DNA of 64,000 nucleotides from Stercorarius parasiticus (lineage: Eukaryota > Chordata > Aves > Charadriiformes > Stercorariidae): the NCBI GenBank assembly GCA_013396915.1, contig VWZL01004638.1, positions 434,001 through 498,000 of the forward strand. Direction: 5' to 3'. The translations under genes were made by a program, and so were the position numbers. Below the pieces are notes generated by a model that was not told the DNA's origin, did not search any database, and was given only the letters and a program-made list of their open reading frames with translations. Shown here piece by piece: positions 47,561-61,000 of this stretch; position 1 is the first letter of the stretch, and every line of letters starts with the position of its first letter.

Positions 47561-50500
47561 CTACAAGTAATTGCAGAGTAAGAAACCTTGCTAAAGTTTC
47601 CAATTCATATGAAACAAGCTTTGAAATCCAATTACCATAAAGATGGCTACTCATTATCAATCTCTAGTGAAGGTACTGTCAGTTTTCTTTTATCCTTTAT
47701 GACTGTGGCTTCCCTTACGGTAGAAAGATAACTGCCATTCTACAGGGCTACTTTTTGCAACCTTGTGATAGTGAACTGTATTAAACCTTTCTAAACAGCT
47801 CTGTGCCCAGAATGCCTATAGGTAATTAGGATTCTGTTTGTTAAGATTGGTGTAAAGAATAATTACTCTAGAGGCATCCATATTACTGGACAACACACCT
47901 GCATCTCCAGAGACAATGGCATTAATTGTAAAGTGTGTATTTTTTCTCTCTGCAGAGCTTACATCAGCCTACTTTGCAAAATCTAAAATCAGCAAGCAAT
48001 TTAGCTTTCTTTCAGTGTTTTGTAGACTGGAAACTGTGAGGATTTTAATTTTAATTTCCTTAAGGGGCTTAAAAAAACCAAAACAAAATCCAAAAAGCAG
48101 CCATCAGTGTGCACTCTAAAGCTAGTTAAGTGTAGAAGAAGCATGTTCACTGGAGATACTAGTTTGTTCTTGTCCTGTATTGGCCCTACAGTATTTTTTT
48201 GGTGATGAGATTGCCTAATTCATACCAGGTGGCATATTTGTTTCAATATCCATCAGATTTTATGGTGTATCAATTTGAAATATTTTGTAAGTACTGAACT
48301 GTTGCATTTTGTTCACCAGTGAAGCCTTATGATACAGAGGGGGGAAAATGACCTGTGTCGACATCATCTCCAGTATGAATGTATTGTGGGAATTTTAATG
48401 TGAAAGACGATAAAAATGCTATCAGATGTGCTTATAATGTTGATTACAGTACTAAATCGTAAAACCGGAAGTGTATGGTTGTGTGCAATATTTCTAAGCC
48501 TTCTTTTTCTTAATCCCTCCAGGGCCCCCCTATATTAGAGAGGCTTATATAATGATTTGTTTTGTTTACAATGCGTGAAGTTAGTATCACATTTTATTCT
48601 GATGATTACAAAGTCATATTAACTGTTTAAAATCTGTTTGAGAATATGATCTACAGATGAAGACTTTTTACCATTTTGTGCAATGTGCTTTTTGTACTGA
48701 GAGCTAGATAGTTCACCTAGAAAATGTGCATCTGGAAGTCCCTATACTGCAGACGCTTATTGTTATGAACTGAGCCTGCAGATGGAGTGACTCTGTATTT
48801 ATGATTTTAATAGTCTTTTCTTTAACAATTAAGTACAAAGTTCAAATAGCAAAACCTCTGGCATGGCAATTGTTTCTAGCTGTAATTAGTGCACAAAGGA
48901 CTAAAATTAAAACTGTATTATAACTGCATTCTTTTATAGTTTACTGGGAAGACCAAAAGTCAACTGAAGATTAATCATCAAATCCGTACCCAATTTTTAT
49001 TCCTCCCTTGAGCTCAACTGTGGATTAATAATATGTAGGTAGAGCCATTGGTATTGGAAAAATACTTCTGACTTCCCCTGATCGTTATTGCATGGTATAG
49101 TTTCCTTTAATATGCAAAAGAACATGTTGGAATTACAGAATGTGTTCTGAATTGTGCCTTTCTGTGAACATGCTCCCCCAAAAATGTGAGGCAGTATAGT
49201 GCTGAAGATTAAATTGCATCGCTAACTTGGTTTGCCTGAAAAGAGAAAAGCTACTCCATACCATTGTAGTACTTTGCTGCATAAAGAATTCTTGCAGGAG
49301 TCTGTAAGATTACATTAAGTAAGAGGTTTGTAGAATTTATAATAATAACAAAGAAGCCTTTAATGAAAAACAATAAATAACAATATTGTGGATTGTCAAT
49401 GACTTTCATGAGGCCAAAATTAAGATGATAGTATATTTAGAATTCAAGGGGTTTGTCTAGTAAAATTGTGAGCTAGGTTGCTTGTCGTAAGGTACAAGAA
49501 AACACTGTGGATATTTTGAAGATTTTTCAGTATAGGAAGATATCAGACTATCTAAAGTTAAACTAATGTAAATTACTTCACTGTTGCAAAAGTTTAAAAT
49601 CATACTTAATGGGATAAAAACACCTGCTAAAGTAGTATAACATATACCTTTGTCATAAATTCTTGTGTGTCCAAGCCATATAACATTGTCTACCCACAAA
49701 ATTTTTCAGTGATTTTAACTTAAACTGGTGCACCTCAATGTGGATCCTCTGGAGGCACAGTTCTCGTGTAGATTTAGGTTAATTTTTGTGTAATCACTTC
49801 GATGAAGTCCAAATAAATTTTGTTCAAAGTGATTTAAGTGAGTACACATGAGCTTTTTAACTCTTTAACTAATTATCATACCTTTGGATACTTTAGTTGG
49901 AAAGGGAAAGAAAAGGAAGGAGGAAAAAAAAAAAAGATAAAGTTTAGCAGTCTGGATATTCAAGATAGTAGTTTAGGTAGAAGTACTGAGCAGCTCTTGC
50001 TCTGCATTCTTTGAATATTGCTGGTTGTTTTTATTATCTTTGACCATAAAAAGACAAGAATATTTATTTTTAACTTTATTATTATTAATAATAATAGTTA
50101 TTATTAGTATCACTTTTATTAATTTTTGTCTCTAGGCAAAATTTTGGCCCCACTGAAGTATGTAGGATTTGTTGCCAGAGATTTCAGGGGAGCTTGGATT
50201 TCACATTTAGTTGTGTTGGGTCCCTTGCACCTGATGTGATTTAAAGCTTCCTCCTTTGGTGAAAGAGATCTTTCACATTTTCCAATCCAGGACACTTTGT
50301 CTTCTCAAAAGACAACTTAGCCACAAGTGCTCTTACCTTTATTTTTCCCAGGCTGAAGTTGTGCAGATGGAGGCAACTGACTGAAAATGCTGGCAGCAAC
50401 GGCATCTCCAACACTGAGGTGCCAGAACAACTCTCTTGCCAGCACTCTTGGGCACTCAAGCATGTGGTCTGGAGACGTTGCCATCGCAGAGTGTGACCTT

Positions 50501-50620
50501 GTGCTCAGACTCCGTGTGGGGGCTCTTGGTTGGGATGATCAATCAGATGTCACTTTGGCCAATGGTCCGCGTTAAATCTAAAGCTTTCCGAACAAAGCTG
50601 TGACAGATATGGCCAGTTTT
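47561..50620. other. Gene-free AT-rich stretch
   Basis: No gene or recognisable transposon. Contains an A-run at 49924-49935 and an ATT/AAT-type simple repeat at 50078-50107. Confidence 0.65.
50078..50107. repeat. (ATT)n/(AAT)n microsatellite
   Basis: TTATTATTATTAATAATAATAG-type sequence, an imperfect trinucleotide repeat with a symmetric switch from ATT to AAT, so it can fold on itself. Confidence 0.8.
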
Positions 50621-50940
50621 AATAGTTGAGGAGTGAGCGCTGTGGAGGAAGGTTCCTCATTTGCTTTGTCCTGGCTGCTATGCCATTACCTGTATAGCAG
50701 CTTTCTAGATAAGGGGCTGTTGCTCCTTCACAAAAACGTGCTGCAGGAGGTCTATGGGGTGGTGGGGGAGAACGATGTCCAGTGCCTGATGGGCAGCAGA
50801 AAGGCAGCAATTGAAAGAGCAGGAGCTCGGGCTGGGAGCTGGCATAAGGCCAGACCTCTGGAGTTATGGACAGCAAAAGGCTGTCTCAAAAGGGTTTGCC
50901 CTACTGCTAGGCGTAGAGTTTACTGCAATTGAGGCAGTCA
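50621..50940. other. GC-richer unidentified segment
   Basis: A GC-richer island open on both strands (99 codons on plus at 50633-50932, 85 codons on minus at 50619-50876), with a GGTGGGGGAG purine-rich core. No domain is recognisable in any frame. It may be a decayed repeat or a diverged exon-like relic. Confidence 0.3.
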
Positions 50941-53900
50941 TTGAGCTGTGGATGCAAGGCAAACCTAAAGAAATGACCCGCTTTTAAAGAGACAGTTGAG
51001 AGGGGACACTGTTTGAAACCTCCTTTTATGTCTAGCCTCCTTACTTAGTCATCAATTTTTTGCTGGTTTTTAAAAATTACCTATTCTGGTAGCAAATCCA
51101 GTGAAACTTGGATATTGCTTTTCTCAGCCTTCCTGGTATTTTCTTGGAGCTTACTGTAAGAAAAAAATAAAATAAAATGCAGGCAGTGCTTCTTCAAAGC
51201 CCTGGCAGACACAGGGTCCCATTGCAAGAGGGCTTTTCTTATAATTGATCTTATCAACAGTATATTAAAAAAAAAAATAATAATCCTGCCCACAGAATTC
51301 CTGTTACTAGTTTTTTGAGGAGCCATGAAAAGGGAGGTGTTGCTGTATTGCAAGTCTTGGGCTTTGCGTTTTGTACTTTTGATGTTTTTAGAAATCCATC
51401 TTAGCTATAGGCATTTTCTCCATTTTGCTGCTTTTTTTTCTTGTAACAAAATAATTTTTTTTTTTTAGATCCCATAGACCAGCAGCAAAAAGAGGTACCA
51501 GTATTACTATTGCTGCAAGTAATTCCATGATCTTTGCTATTAGATCAGCAAGTGACCTTATACACAGAAAAAGGTTGCTCACAGGCTGTTCCTTCTCTTA
51601 CTACAAGGCTTCAGGGCTGCTTGTCACTATTATTTCTTCCTGGATGTGCAAATTGTTTCAGAAAGCCAATAACTGTCATAAGAAAATGCAAAATTCTTCT
51701 GTGCAGTGTGATTTTTTTAGGATTTTGCTCCTGTATTTCTTGTTTTGCTTGCCTGTTTGCAATAAAATAGCTAAAATTAATAGTTCAAATATGTTTTCTA
51801 AGTATGCATGATGTTTTTGAGGACTGGTGACTCCCAATATTTTGAGTATAAGAATATGGGGCTTTAGAATTGATTTGTCCATTTTGCCAACTGTTCCTCA
51901 AAACCTTTCCAAAACAGTTGTTTAACAAAATCGGACCATGTAATACAAAACTTGCATAAAGGAGCTTTAAGCAGTTATCTTTCATTTGTATTATAGAAAA
52001 CACTTCAGACGTTTCTAGAGAAGTAGTATAAATGCAAAAGTTTAGTAATTTAACACAGATGCACTTTTATGATAAACTTAAAATGGAATGAAATATCCTA
52101 GAAAGTGGAGCAGTATGTCATTGTACAGCTCAGAAAGCTACTTTGTTTCATTTGCAGCAGGTGAAGTTACATGTTAAGGAGAGTGGCTACCCAGCCATAC
52201 AATGCTGCCCTTAAAGAGCCGTGATTTGTAGCTTATTCAACCATAAATTTCTTAAGACAAGGATAATCATTCTGAAAGCAAAGTACACAAAGCCTGACCT
52301 ACTAGCCTCTCTTTTTTTTTTTTTTTGTTTCTTTAAGCTTTTGTCTCAGGGTTCATCTAGGGATGGGGTGAGGGGAAAGAATTCTATCTACTTCTCAGAC
52401 AGACTGTCATCATTTGTACTCGAAGTGTAGCAGATATACACTGCTACCTTTGCTATAGCACACAAGGCCATCAACAAGGGGCACAAATCTGAATAGAATG
52501 AAAAGGCGTTGTTGCTAGAAGTGCTTTGGTCTTTGACCTGCCTGAAGCCTATTGGAAGGAATGATGGGAAAGGGGGACGGAGGAGACAATTTCCACTTTT
52601 TCCCAGAAATGGTCATGTCTCTTTCCAACACTTATGTAGACACTGTGCTGCAGGGGTAAATTGAGGAGGGATAAGACAGAATTGACAGCAAGCAAATAAT
52701 TTTATTTTGCCACCATTTCTGGAATATCTATCCACCTGCAAAGTATCTGAAAGCTGTAAGGTGGTCCTGCCCAGAGGTGTATGGTTTTTATTGTCAAGAC
52801 AGTTGTGCTTCATTCCTCAGATATACTGATCTCCTGGAAAAGCTAGATCTTATTGTGAATGAGAACAGCTCTTCTTTGCCTGCTCCAGAATAAAGTTAAT
52901 TGTAGAAATGTTTTAGTCCCTTTGTACTGGGAGAACTCTGAATAAGGATCCCATTTTAAATTGGAAGCTAAGGATGTATTGTTTATAAAGATGCATTAAC
53001 TTAGTGCTTATCCCTTACCTCATTGGTAGGTATGGGTGAGATGAGGAATAAATTTCATTTTTATGCTTGGAACAAGTATAGGTTATGTGCAGAGTTACAA
53101 CCATCAGTTAACCTTCAACACTCCTTTCTAGGAAACACAGAGTTCTTTTTTTTGCATGTCAACTTGACTCTGTTCATAACATTGTAACCTTAATAATTAG
53201 AATATGTATGAAGGAAAAAAGCTGGGGAAAAGGAGTTAGAATGAAAGCAATAACGTGGGACATATCTGGATTCACAGTCCCATGTGCTAACCCAGGTAAG
53301 ATTTTTATTTATTTTTTTATTATCAGAGAAAACAACATCTTTCATCCTTAAAAAAGCATAGGCTTTTCCTTATTGCTCCTCTGCTCTCTCAGCATCTTGT
53401 ATCTATTTCTGTGGCCACAACTCATTTTCAAGTCCCTTGACAGAACTGACTTGTGTGCTCAGATTCTGCCCCTCCTGGCCATCGCACATCTTTTAGCTGG
53501 CTGAATCCGGTTGTGTTGCAGGCCGAGGCTCTGCCGGAGTGTTAAGAGGTCTGTTTGTGAAGAGAAACTACATAACGGGGTTTGTGCTTTCCCAGGACTC
53601 TTCCTCAGCGTTCTTTCACCAGAGCTGATAAATCCGAAGCCTTGATGCTTTTCATTTTAGAGTCAAGACTTAACTTAGCACTTTTTCTAGTGTAGTTATG
53701 TTAATTAAGGGTGCCCTTTTCATAGTGCTACTAACCCCCGATATATTTGGAGTTTTATTGGAGGAAAAAAACTTGTTACCATTTGACCAGGGAATAAGAA
53801 TGCTGACAAAAGCATTCTTTTCCTGGGAAGAAATACGTAAGTTTACAGTGGAATAAACTTAATCAGTGTAAATTTTAATAGCTAAAATAGAAAAGCAGGT

Positions 53901-56679
53901 TTTGATCAGAAGCATTGTACTTTGCCGTAAAGCAAAATTGTGCTTTTCAGCTGAAAATGCCCTGTCTTCAGCATTGTGCATGCCACTTCATATTTTGCTA
54001 TTTAAAAAAATCCATTATTTTTCTTTTACTGCAAAGTGTACACTGAATTAAGATGCTTTATTAATTTCAGTATTGTCAGAATTTTAATCACCAGTACTTG
54101 GAAAAAAAAAAAAAAGAAAATGAGTTCCAGAAAATGAGAGCATTTGCAATGCAACTTTACCATGTTGATTTCTGGACAAGAAATAGAGTTGTAATATAAT
54201 TTCACACCTTTGCAAGATGTTTTTGTTGAGTATTACTAAGTTTTGTATTACTTGCTTCTTTCCTTACAAAAGTATGTAATAAGCATAAAAAGTCTATACA
54301 ATGAAAAAGCATGGAAACTATTGCGAAATGCTTCAGCTCATGCATCTTAGCCCTGACTTGTAAACTACCATGTTTCAGTCCTGAGTCTCAACTTTGGCGG
54401 AAATTGCTAATTGTCTAGTTGGTTCATGATGTGGCTAAAGGTCCACTAGGGATTAAGGCGAGATCACAAATCTCTTAACTCATGACCTTGGACAGACGTG
54501 AACGTTGGCCTCCAGAGATGAAAGGCTAATACACAGCCCCGCTACTGCCATCTCCCCATCATGATCTTGTCCTCAGTAAAATTGAGGATTATCAGTCCTT
54601 TGTGTTTTTTTAATGTTAGATATGTGTGAATATGGAGTAATTACATTGCAAAGAAAAACAAGAAAATATGGACTCAACAGCTGAAATAAGGAATAAGAAA
54701 AATGTATAAAACTCGGTTATGGGAACACGACTTCTACATGTTTGTGACAATTTCATGTACTCAGATGAATCTCAGGAGATCCAGGCAATGACCTTTTACA
54801 GTTAACAAACAAAAAAAAGCACCTGAGCAAAACCCAAAATACTGTCTGTGAGACTTTAATACTGAGCCTTTGAAACAAACAGAAAACATGTTTTTTAAGA
54901 ATCCTTATTCCTGATAATGGGAATTAACAGTGGATCTTTAAATTTCTTGCAGTGTGATATCAGTAAGAGTGACTGGTAAAATGTGCTAAACGGAGACAGT
55001 AAAAGTCATAAATGACACTTCTATTTTTGAAAGGTGATGATTCAAAGCACAGCCACGGAAATGACTAATATCTTTGCTGAAATGGAGATGATGCTAATGA
55101 CCTAGCAATGAATTGAACAAAAATATTTGGGAATTTTCACAGATGACATAAATTTAGCAAAGTTAGCAAAGTGCATTGTGTAAGACTTATTTGAGAACAA
55201 ATTTTATAGAGTGAAATGAACACTAAATTCAGTCAGAAATGGACAGAGGAAAGAAAATTTTAGATGATCTATTTCATTTTTCAGCAAATTTATTGTTTCC
55301 CTTTTTCAAGAAATAATGATTTTAAAATATTTTAGCTTGTATGTTCCATGCAGAACTGATGGCTGCACTAATTCTGAAGATGATTATTCTTCATTTTAAA
55401 ATGTGCAGTGAGCTAAACAAAAAGGACAGTTTACCAGGACTGTTGGATTGGAGATGATGTAACAGTCGGTAAGGAATTACATTCTAATATCTAGAATCTA
55501 CCCAAGTGTTTTTACACAGAATGTGTTTTCCATGGTGCAGAGGTACCACATAAGACCCTTATTGTATTTGCATGTCAATGTGTGGCTGTCCTGGAAGGGG
55601 AGGCCTACAGAGAGTGATTGTTGAACTGAGCCTGATCTGATCCCAGGTCCCATTGCAACGTGGGGGGATGTTGCTCCTTGTTTGGCATGAGGTAAGGCTG
55701 CAATTTAAACCAAAACAATGGGCATGCCTCTCTCATTTTTGCATTTAGAATGGCTGTCATGAGAAAGACTGCTGTGAATAGTAGAGAAGGCTTAAGGTAG
55801 CTATTAAAGATTTTTAGGTTGTTAGGTTGAACGAGCTCTTTTGTCCTTTAATAATGTTACTAATCTTGCAAGTAATTTTTTAAAAATAAGCATGATTAGG
55901 AACTTGAACCTTATTTTATGATTTAGGAATTTACTGTATGTCTCGTAGTAGCAGAGAAAATAACTTCATTAAATATGAAGAGATCTTCTTGAAATGTTCA
56001 AAACATGATGACTGTGTTTCTAGGATCTTTAGGACATTTGCCAAACCAAAGCACTTCGTCAGATCTGATTGCAATGGAAAGAAAGATTACAGACATTTCT
56101 TATTTGATGTGCAGGCTTTTGTATCATTCTTAAATTTACCTTTTTTTAATTAAAAAGTCAATTGTGATAATGATTAGTTTTCCTGTCAAGCACTGAAAAC
56201 TGTCTGAAATGGATGGTAAATTCCTTACAAGGAAACCGTGCTTTGTTTTCCCAAGGCTATGTGTTCCCTTAAAGTTATGAATTTTCAAAGAAATCCCATA
56301 TGGTTGCACTTACATTTTCTTAATGGAGGATGGAGCCATCATGTCCTTGTAAAAATGAGATGAGCCTTGAGCAAGCTTGTTAGTTGTGCTAACAAGTCCA
56401 TTTTGTTAATTCATTTTTTTTTTTGACAGAACATTCTCTGAAGATCGTGAAAATAAATCGATGCAGGATGGATAGAGAGGTATCAGGCCTCGACAGGAAA
56501 GCATTTAACCACATGATTAAGTCTGTTTTTACATACTAGGACATTTCCCATCCACCCCCTGCTTAATTTCAGGTCTATGATTTAATCTTTTAAAGTTCAG
56601 CATATGGTTATTCTTCCTAATTGGGTCTCTAGCTGAAGCTTCTGATGTATATATTTTGGCAGTGTTTCATTTCCCTGTG
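50941..56679. other. Gene-free AT-rich stretch
   Basis: No gene seen. Holds A- or T-runs at 51266-51277, 51456-51468, 52312-52326 and 54100-54114. A GC-richer patch at about 53380-53660 is unassigned. Short ORFs have no recognisable domain. Confidence 0.65.
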
Positions 56680-58040
56680 ATGCTGTGTTTTTGAAAACGC
56701 ACATGTTTTGCCAGCACCTCTACAGTTTGTGCCTACCGTGTTCATAAATCTCACCACCCTTTATATGACAACTGAAAGGATAACTTTTGAGGAAGCATTC
56801 ACATGGTGACCGGAGCTTTAGCATGTATCTCGATTTGAGTATGAGTTATGCTACTGCATGCTGTAGACAGCCCTTTGTAACCTCAGAAGTTTAGAGAAAG
56901 ATGTTTATAAGGTATGATGCAGATTCCGTTATTTTAATGAGATACTACTCCTCTGGTATGTAAAATTGACATGAATATTTATGAAGCAGACACAAAATCT
57001 ACTTGCCCACCTTTCATTATGTTGATGAAATTGTAATGAGATTTCACTCGCCTGTCAAAAAGTTGCTTCCCTTGGATGTATTAGCAAAGAGAAGTTTTGC
57101 ACACAGCTTATTGTCTGGGTTTTCTATCCGAATAAGAAACTCTCCGCTTTCCAACTGAGACTTCATGTAGGAACACTTTGTAGTTGGAAAAATTCACTGT
57201 AGCTGCTGTACACTGTCTGCGAGATAAGTGATAAGAAGGGAAGACATTTCAGACTGTTTAACTGCATGATACAAACGCCGTAAGCACGTTGTGCTCCGGC
57301 CTCCTCTCTCCCCCGAGGCTGGTTAAGCCAGGATGACAGTGCGAGCGCCTGCACTTTAAGGCAGAGTGGGTGTTGTCCTGATGAGTCAGGGGGCAGCCCA
57401 CCGCTTGGCAGAGCCAGTGGGTGATAAATGTCCAAAGCCCTCCAGGCTGACTACACATTTTTCATCATTAATCCGGCCTATTGTGAGCCGGTCACTCACA
57501 TTGATTCCAACTAGAGGGCATCATCTGCCGTTAAGAGGGTGATGACTCGCTAAAAATGAAGGCCTGAAACTAATCAAATATAGTTAGAGCCTTTGCTGGC
57601 AGCTTGCTTGGATTGCTCTAGGGCACTAATATGAAAGCAGCGGACATGTGGTCAGATCCCTTCAGGCACTGTGTGGCTTTGTACAGGAATGCGACGGTCT
57701 CCTTTGACAGCATGTCGTGTTATTATAGCTATTATTGAGTCAAATGCTGTTATGAGAAATTCTTCTGTCTCTTTTTGCAATTTTTTTCTGGTTCTTTTGC
57801 AATAAAAAAGCCAAAAAGAGGGGTGAATTTGGAACCATAATGTAACACCCGTCCTGTCAAGTCAAGATCAGGCTGAATGATTGTGCTACAAAGACAAAAG
57901 AATTCCCTCTGCAGAGATCTTTGTCTGCCTATCGAAATCATCTGCCTGTCTTTCTTTCTATTTAGCTACTTATTTATCTATTTATCTAAAGGCTCCATTT
58001 GTTTTGTTTAAAAGTAGCACATACGCGCGGCTTTATGCCT
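56680..58040. promoter_or_regulatory. Long candidate conserved non-coding region (strongest in window)
   Basis: Over a kilobase of repeat-poor, motif-rich sequence. It contains an AP-1 consensus TGAGTCA (57382-57388), a TAATCC site (57469-57474) in ATCATTAATCCGGCC, AGTGATAAG near 57225, TCACTCACATTGATTCC near 57492, GGGTGATGACTCGC near 57537, and a GCACTTTAAGGCAG stretch near 57351. Composition swings between GC-rich and AT-rich without simple repeats until a short TATT/TATC tract at 57966-57987. This is the pattern I would expect of a developmental enhancer or enhancer cluster. It rests on appearance only. Confidence 0.38.
57966..57987. repeat. (TATT/TATC)n short tetranucleotide tract
   Basis: A few TTAT/CTAT tetranucleotide units (ACTTATTTATCTATTTATCT). 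Short and imperfect. Confidence 0.7.
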
Positions 58041-61000
58041 TATTCAGTGTTTGTCTTTGAATAGTTATAATTTGTTTGTACGGAATAAGTCCAGCTGAGA
58101 AGTAAAGGCTGAAGATCTGTGTAAATCATAGCCTCAAGTGAAATTACAGATTTTACAGAAATTATAGAAATTACAGAGTTAGTGTGTTTGTAAGCAGCTT
58201 GTCCCTATTACGTAGGAGTGTGGTTTCCCCCCATGGTTTTCCTTCTTCACCTCACTGAGCGTGTCCCTCCTCTAAAAGTCCACATCACTAGCGGTTCCCC
58301 TTGGAGGAATTTAACACTAGTGGAAGAGAGCCCTTTTCAAGAATGTATCCATTGTTGGCAGGAGGCTTTCCAAGAGTCTGCACTGCTGGCAGGGGGGCCC
58401 ATTCCTCCTGGAATTGTTTTCTGGGGCTCTCCTACTGAGAGTTCATGTTGGAGAAAGTCAGCATGTTTAATTGGTAGCTCATAAAGCTCTCTTGCTGTTA
58501 AATGCTTTGACCACAGTAAAATATTTGTAAATACATCGGGTAGTGTTCTACTTTTGTTTTTATTACAAGATGTGCAAATGATGCCTAGTGGCAACTTTTC
58601 AGAATGTGAAGCTGTTGCTCACTTTAAGCATTGATTTAGTCCTCTTGTAAGCAAGTTCAGCTTCCAGGTCATGTTTTCTTAGAAAGCTGTTTATGCTACA
58701 GGAGTAACCACTTTATGTTGAGAAGAATTGCTGAGAGTGCCAGTCTTGGCCATTCATTTAGGCATAATGCATTGATGAAGTGGTCTACTAAAAAAACCCC
58801 AAACAACAAAAAGCCTCTCCCAAAAAAACACCAACACAAAGCAAAACAAAACCTAAGGCTGGTTTCCTCAAAAACCCGGGACAGCTGTTGATTGGAACTG
58901 AGGGGTGAGAGGAAATTCCCTGCTGCAGGCTTTCTTAGCCTCAAACAATCTCATTGAAAGCAAGCTAATTGAGGAGCACCAAACCTGCTTTGTGACTGGA
59001 ATCAGCACATGCTGGGGAGGAGCAGTCAGGGAAATCTGCTTCACAAATGCACTACTGCTCTAAACATGAATATAGATGCAGCCTAAGGGTCAGATTTTTG
59101 AAAGGATAAGATGGACTTAGAAAACCAGCTCCCACTGAACTCATCTAGGCTGCAAGCTTTTTCTGCTAACCCAGAAGTTTCAGTGCCTTTACCTGTGCTG
59201 CTGCTGTGGCAACTGTCTTCACAGATCTGAAGCAGTATAGAAGGAAAATGCCCTCCATGAGGGCTTTACCGCAATTACGGATTTTACCCAGGAAAACACA
59301 ACATAATTCAATTACTTATGGGACTATTCACATTTTTAAAAGCAAAAGCACGTCCTTCTGTACTTCTTTGGATCATTTAGTTTTGTGTAACGGCCATTCA
59401 GGGAACCCCAGATTTGTATAAAAAAGGTTAGAATTCTTGGCTGTTAGATATCAATTTCAGCGATACATTTATTTTCAGAATCCCAGACATACTTCGTATG
59501 GAAATATTTGTTGTTTGCATAACAGGTATCCTGATAAACTATATAAAGAGTTTCCCAGATTTTCTAACATTTTATTTCATTTTCCTTTTTCAAATCCAGA
59601 TATTGTTAATTCAGAGCAAAGTATATTCATGTTCTATGCTGCTGGGTTTCTTAAACCACTCTCTTAGGTTTTGCTTCTTGTTTGTATTGTTTTAGCATTG
59701 CAGATGGTTCAGTATTTTTTAACATAGTTTATGACATCTTGGTAATTTAATTCAGAGAATGTTATATGCATTTCTTGTCTATTCAGCATCTTCAATAAAG
59801 TGAGCTATTTTAATTTCTCCTACCCACAAGTAAATTAATGGTATATTACTTTACTCACATACTCAGAGGCCAAGGAAAGATTTTACAAATAATACCAAAG
59901 AGGAGAAAAGTCAGCCAGCTGTGAAATTACTGATCATCTGGATTTTCCCTCTAGTTTTGGCTGCATATAGTGAACTGGAATAAATGCATTTCTGCAGTAT
60001 ACAGCAATTCTACCTTATAGTACGTTATACCAATTTGCTTCTGTTGATTATATGTCCATCTTACTAGAGCAGAAGTAGTGTACTGGATGGTTTGTAGCAT
60101 ATTTTCTAGTGAACCTTCAGGAGAGTTTATATGGGGCAGGAGAGGGGAGAATCCTTGTTAATGTGTATTTGCCTGTAATGTTCTTAAGAAAAATACTCTG
60201 ACAAAAGACTTCTCTTCTAAAAATGGAAATAACCTTCCTTCGTAGTGTTTTAATACAAACAGACCCTACGAAATAGCTGGTGTGTAATATTCCTTTCACA
60301 CTTTACAGTAGTATATAATGAAATGAAGTGATCTTTTGTGGAGTGTTCAGGAGTACACCGCATGTATTAAACCTTAACTTCAGTTACTGGTTGGGAAGGA
60401 ATGAGCTCAGTCATCTAACAAAGTCTGCAGTCCTGCTAGTCGATCAGATAAGCAGAGCTAAGCCTTTCTTAAAGGAGTCAGGCTTTAGGAAGTTATAAAT
60501 AAGGGAGCCTCAAGACCGATCTGTCATCATGCCTGTGTCAGTTTTTGGCTGCCCTGTATTATATATGCAAAGGGTGATTGACTATGTATATGATGAAAGG
60601 GGAGTTTATCAAAATATCTGTGACCCTGTGACAACAAATACTTCAAGGCTAATTTTAGAGTGAGTGGTATGTTTATTATAAAATGGGTGAGATACTGTGC
60701 TGTGGTCTCAGTCTAGCATGGCCCTTAAGAAGAAAAAAAAAAAAAAAAACAAACCACAACACCAAAACACTTCCCTTAAGAAGAGGTTGACATTTTGTAG
60801 GCTGGCAGCTGCATTCATCGTATATAGAGACTGTACTGTTTCCTTAGTGGGAAAACTAAGGTAAAGCTGCTTTAAAAAGCCCCTGTCACTGCTGGCTAAA
60901 ATAGTGTGGTGCAGGGCTTGGTTGGTTGATTACTGTTTTGGTGGGTTATTTCAGCAGTTCAGAGCACAGCTTCATCATGTCCCCAAACAGTTCCTCTGGC

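Noticed and set aside
60730..60748. A-rich run as a poly(A) tail of a retrocopy
   Set aside because: The sequence upstream has no recognisable mRNA and no flanking duplication was seen; similar A- or T-runs are scattered through the window.
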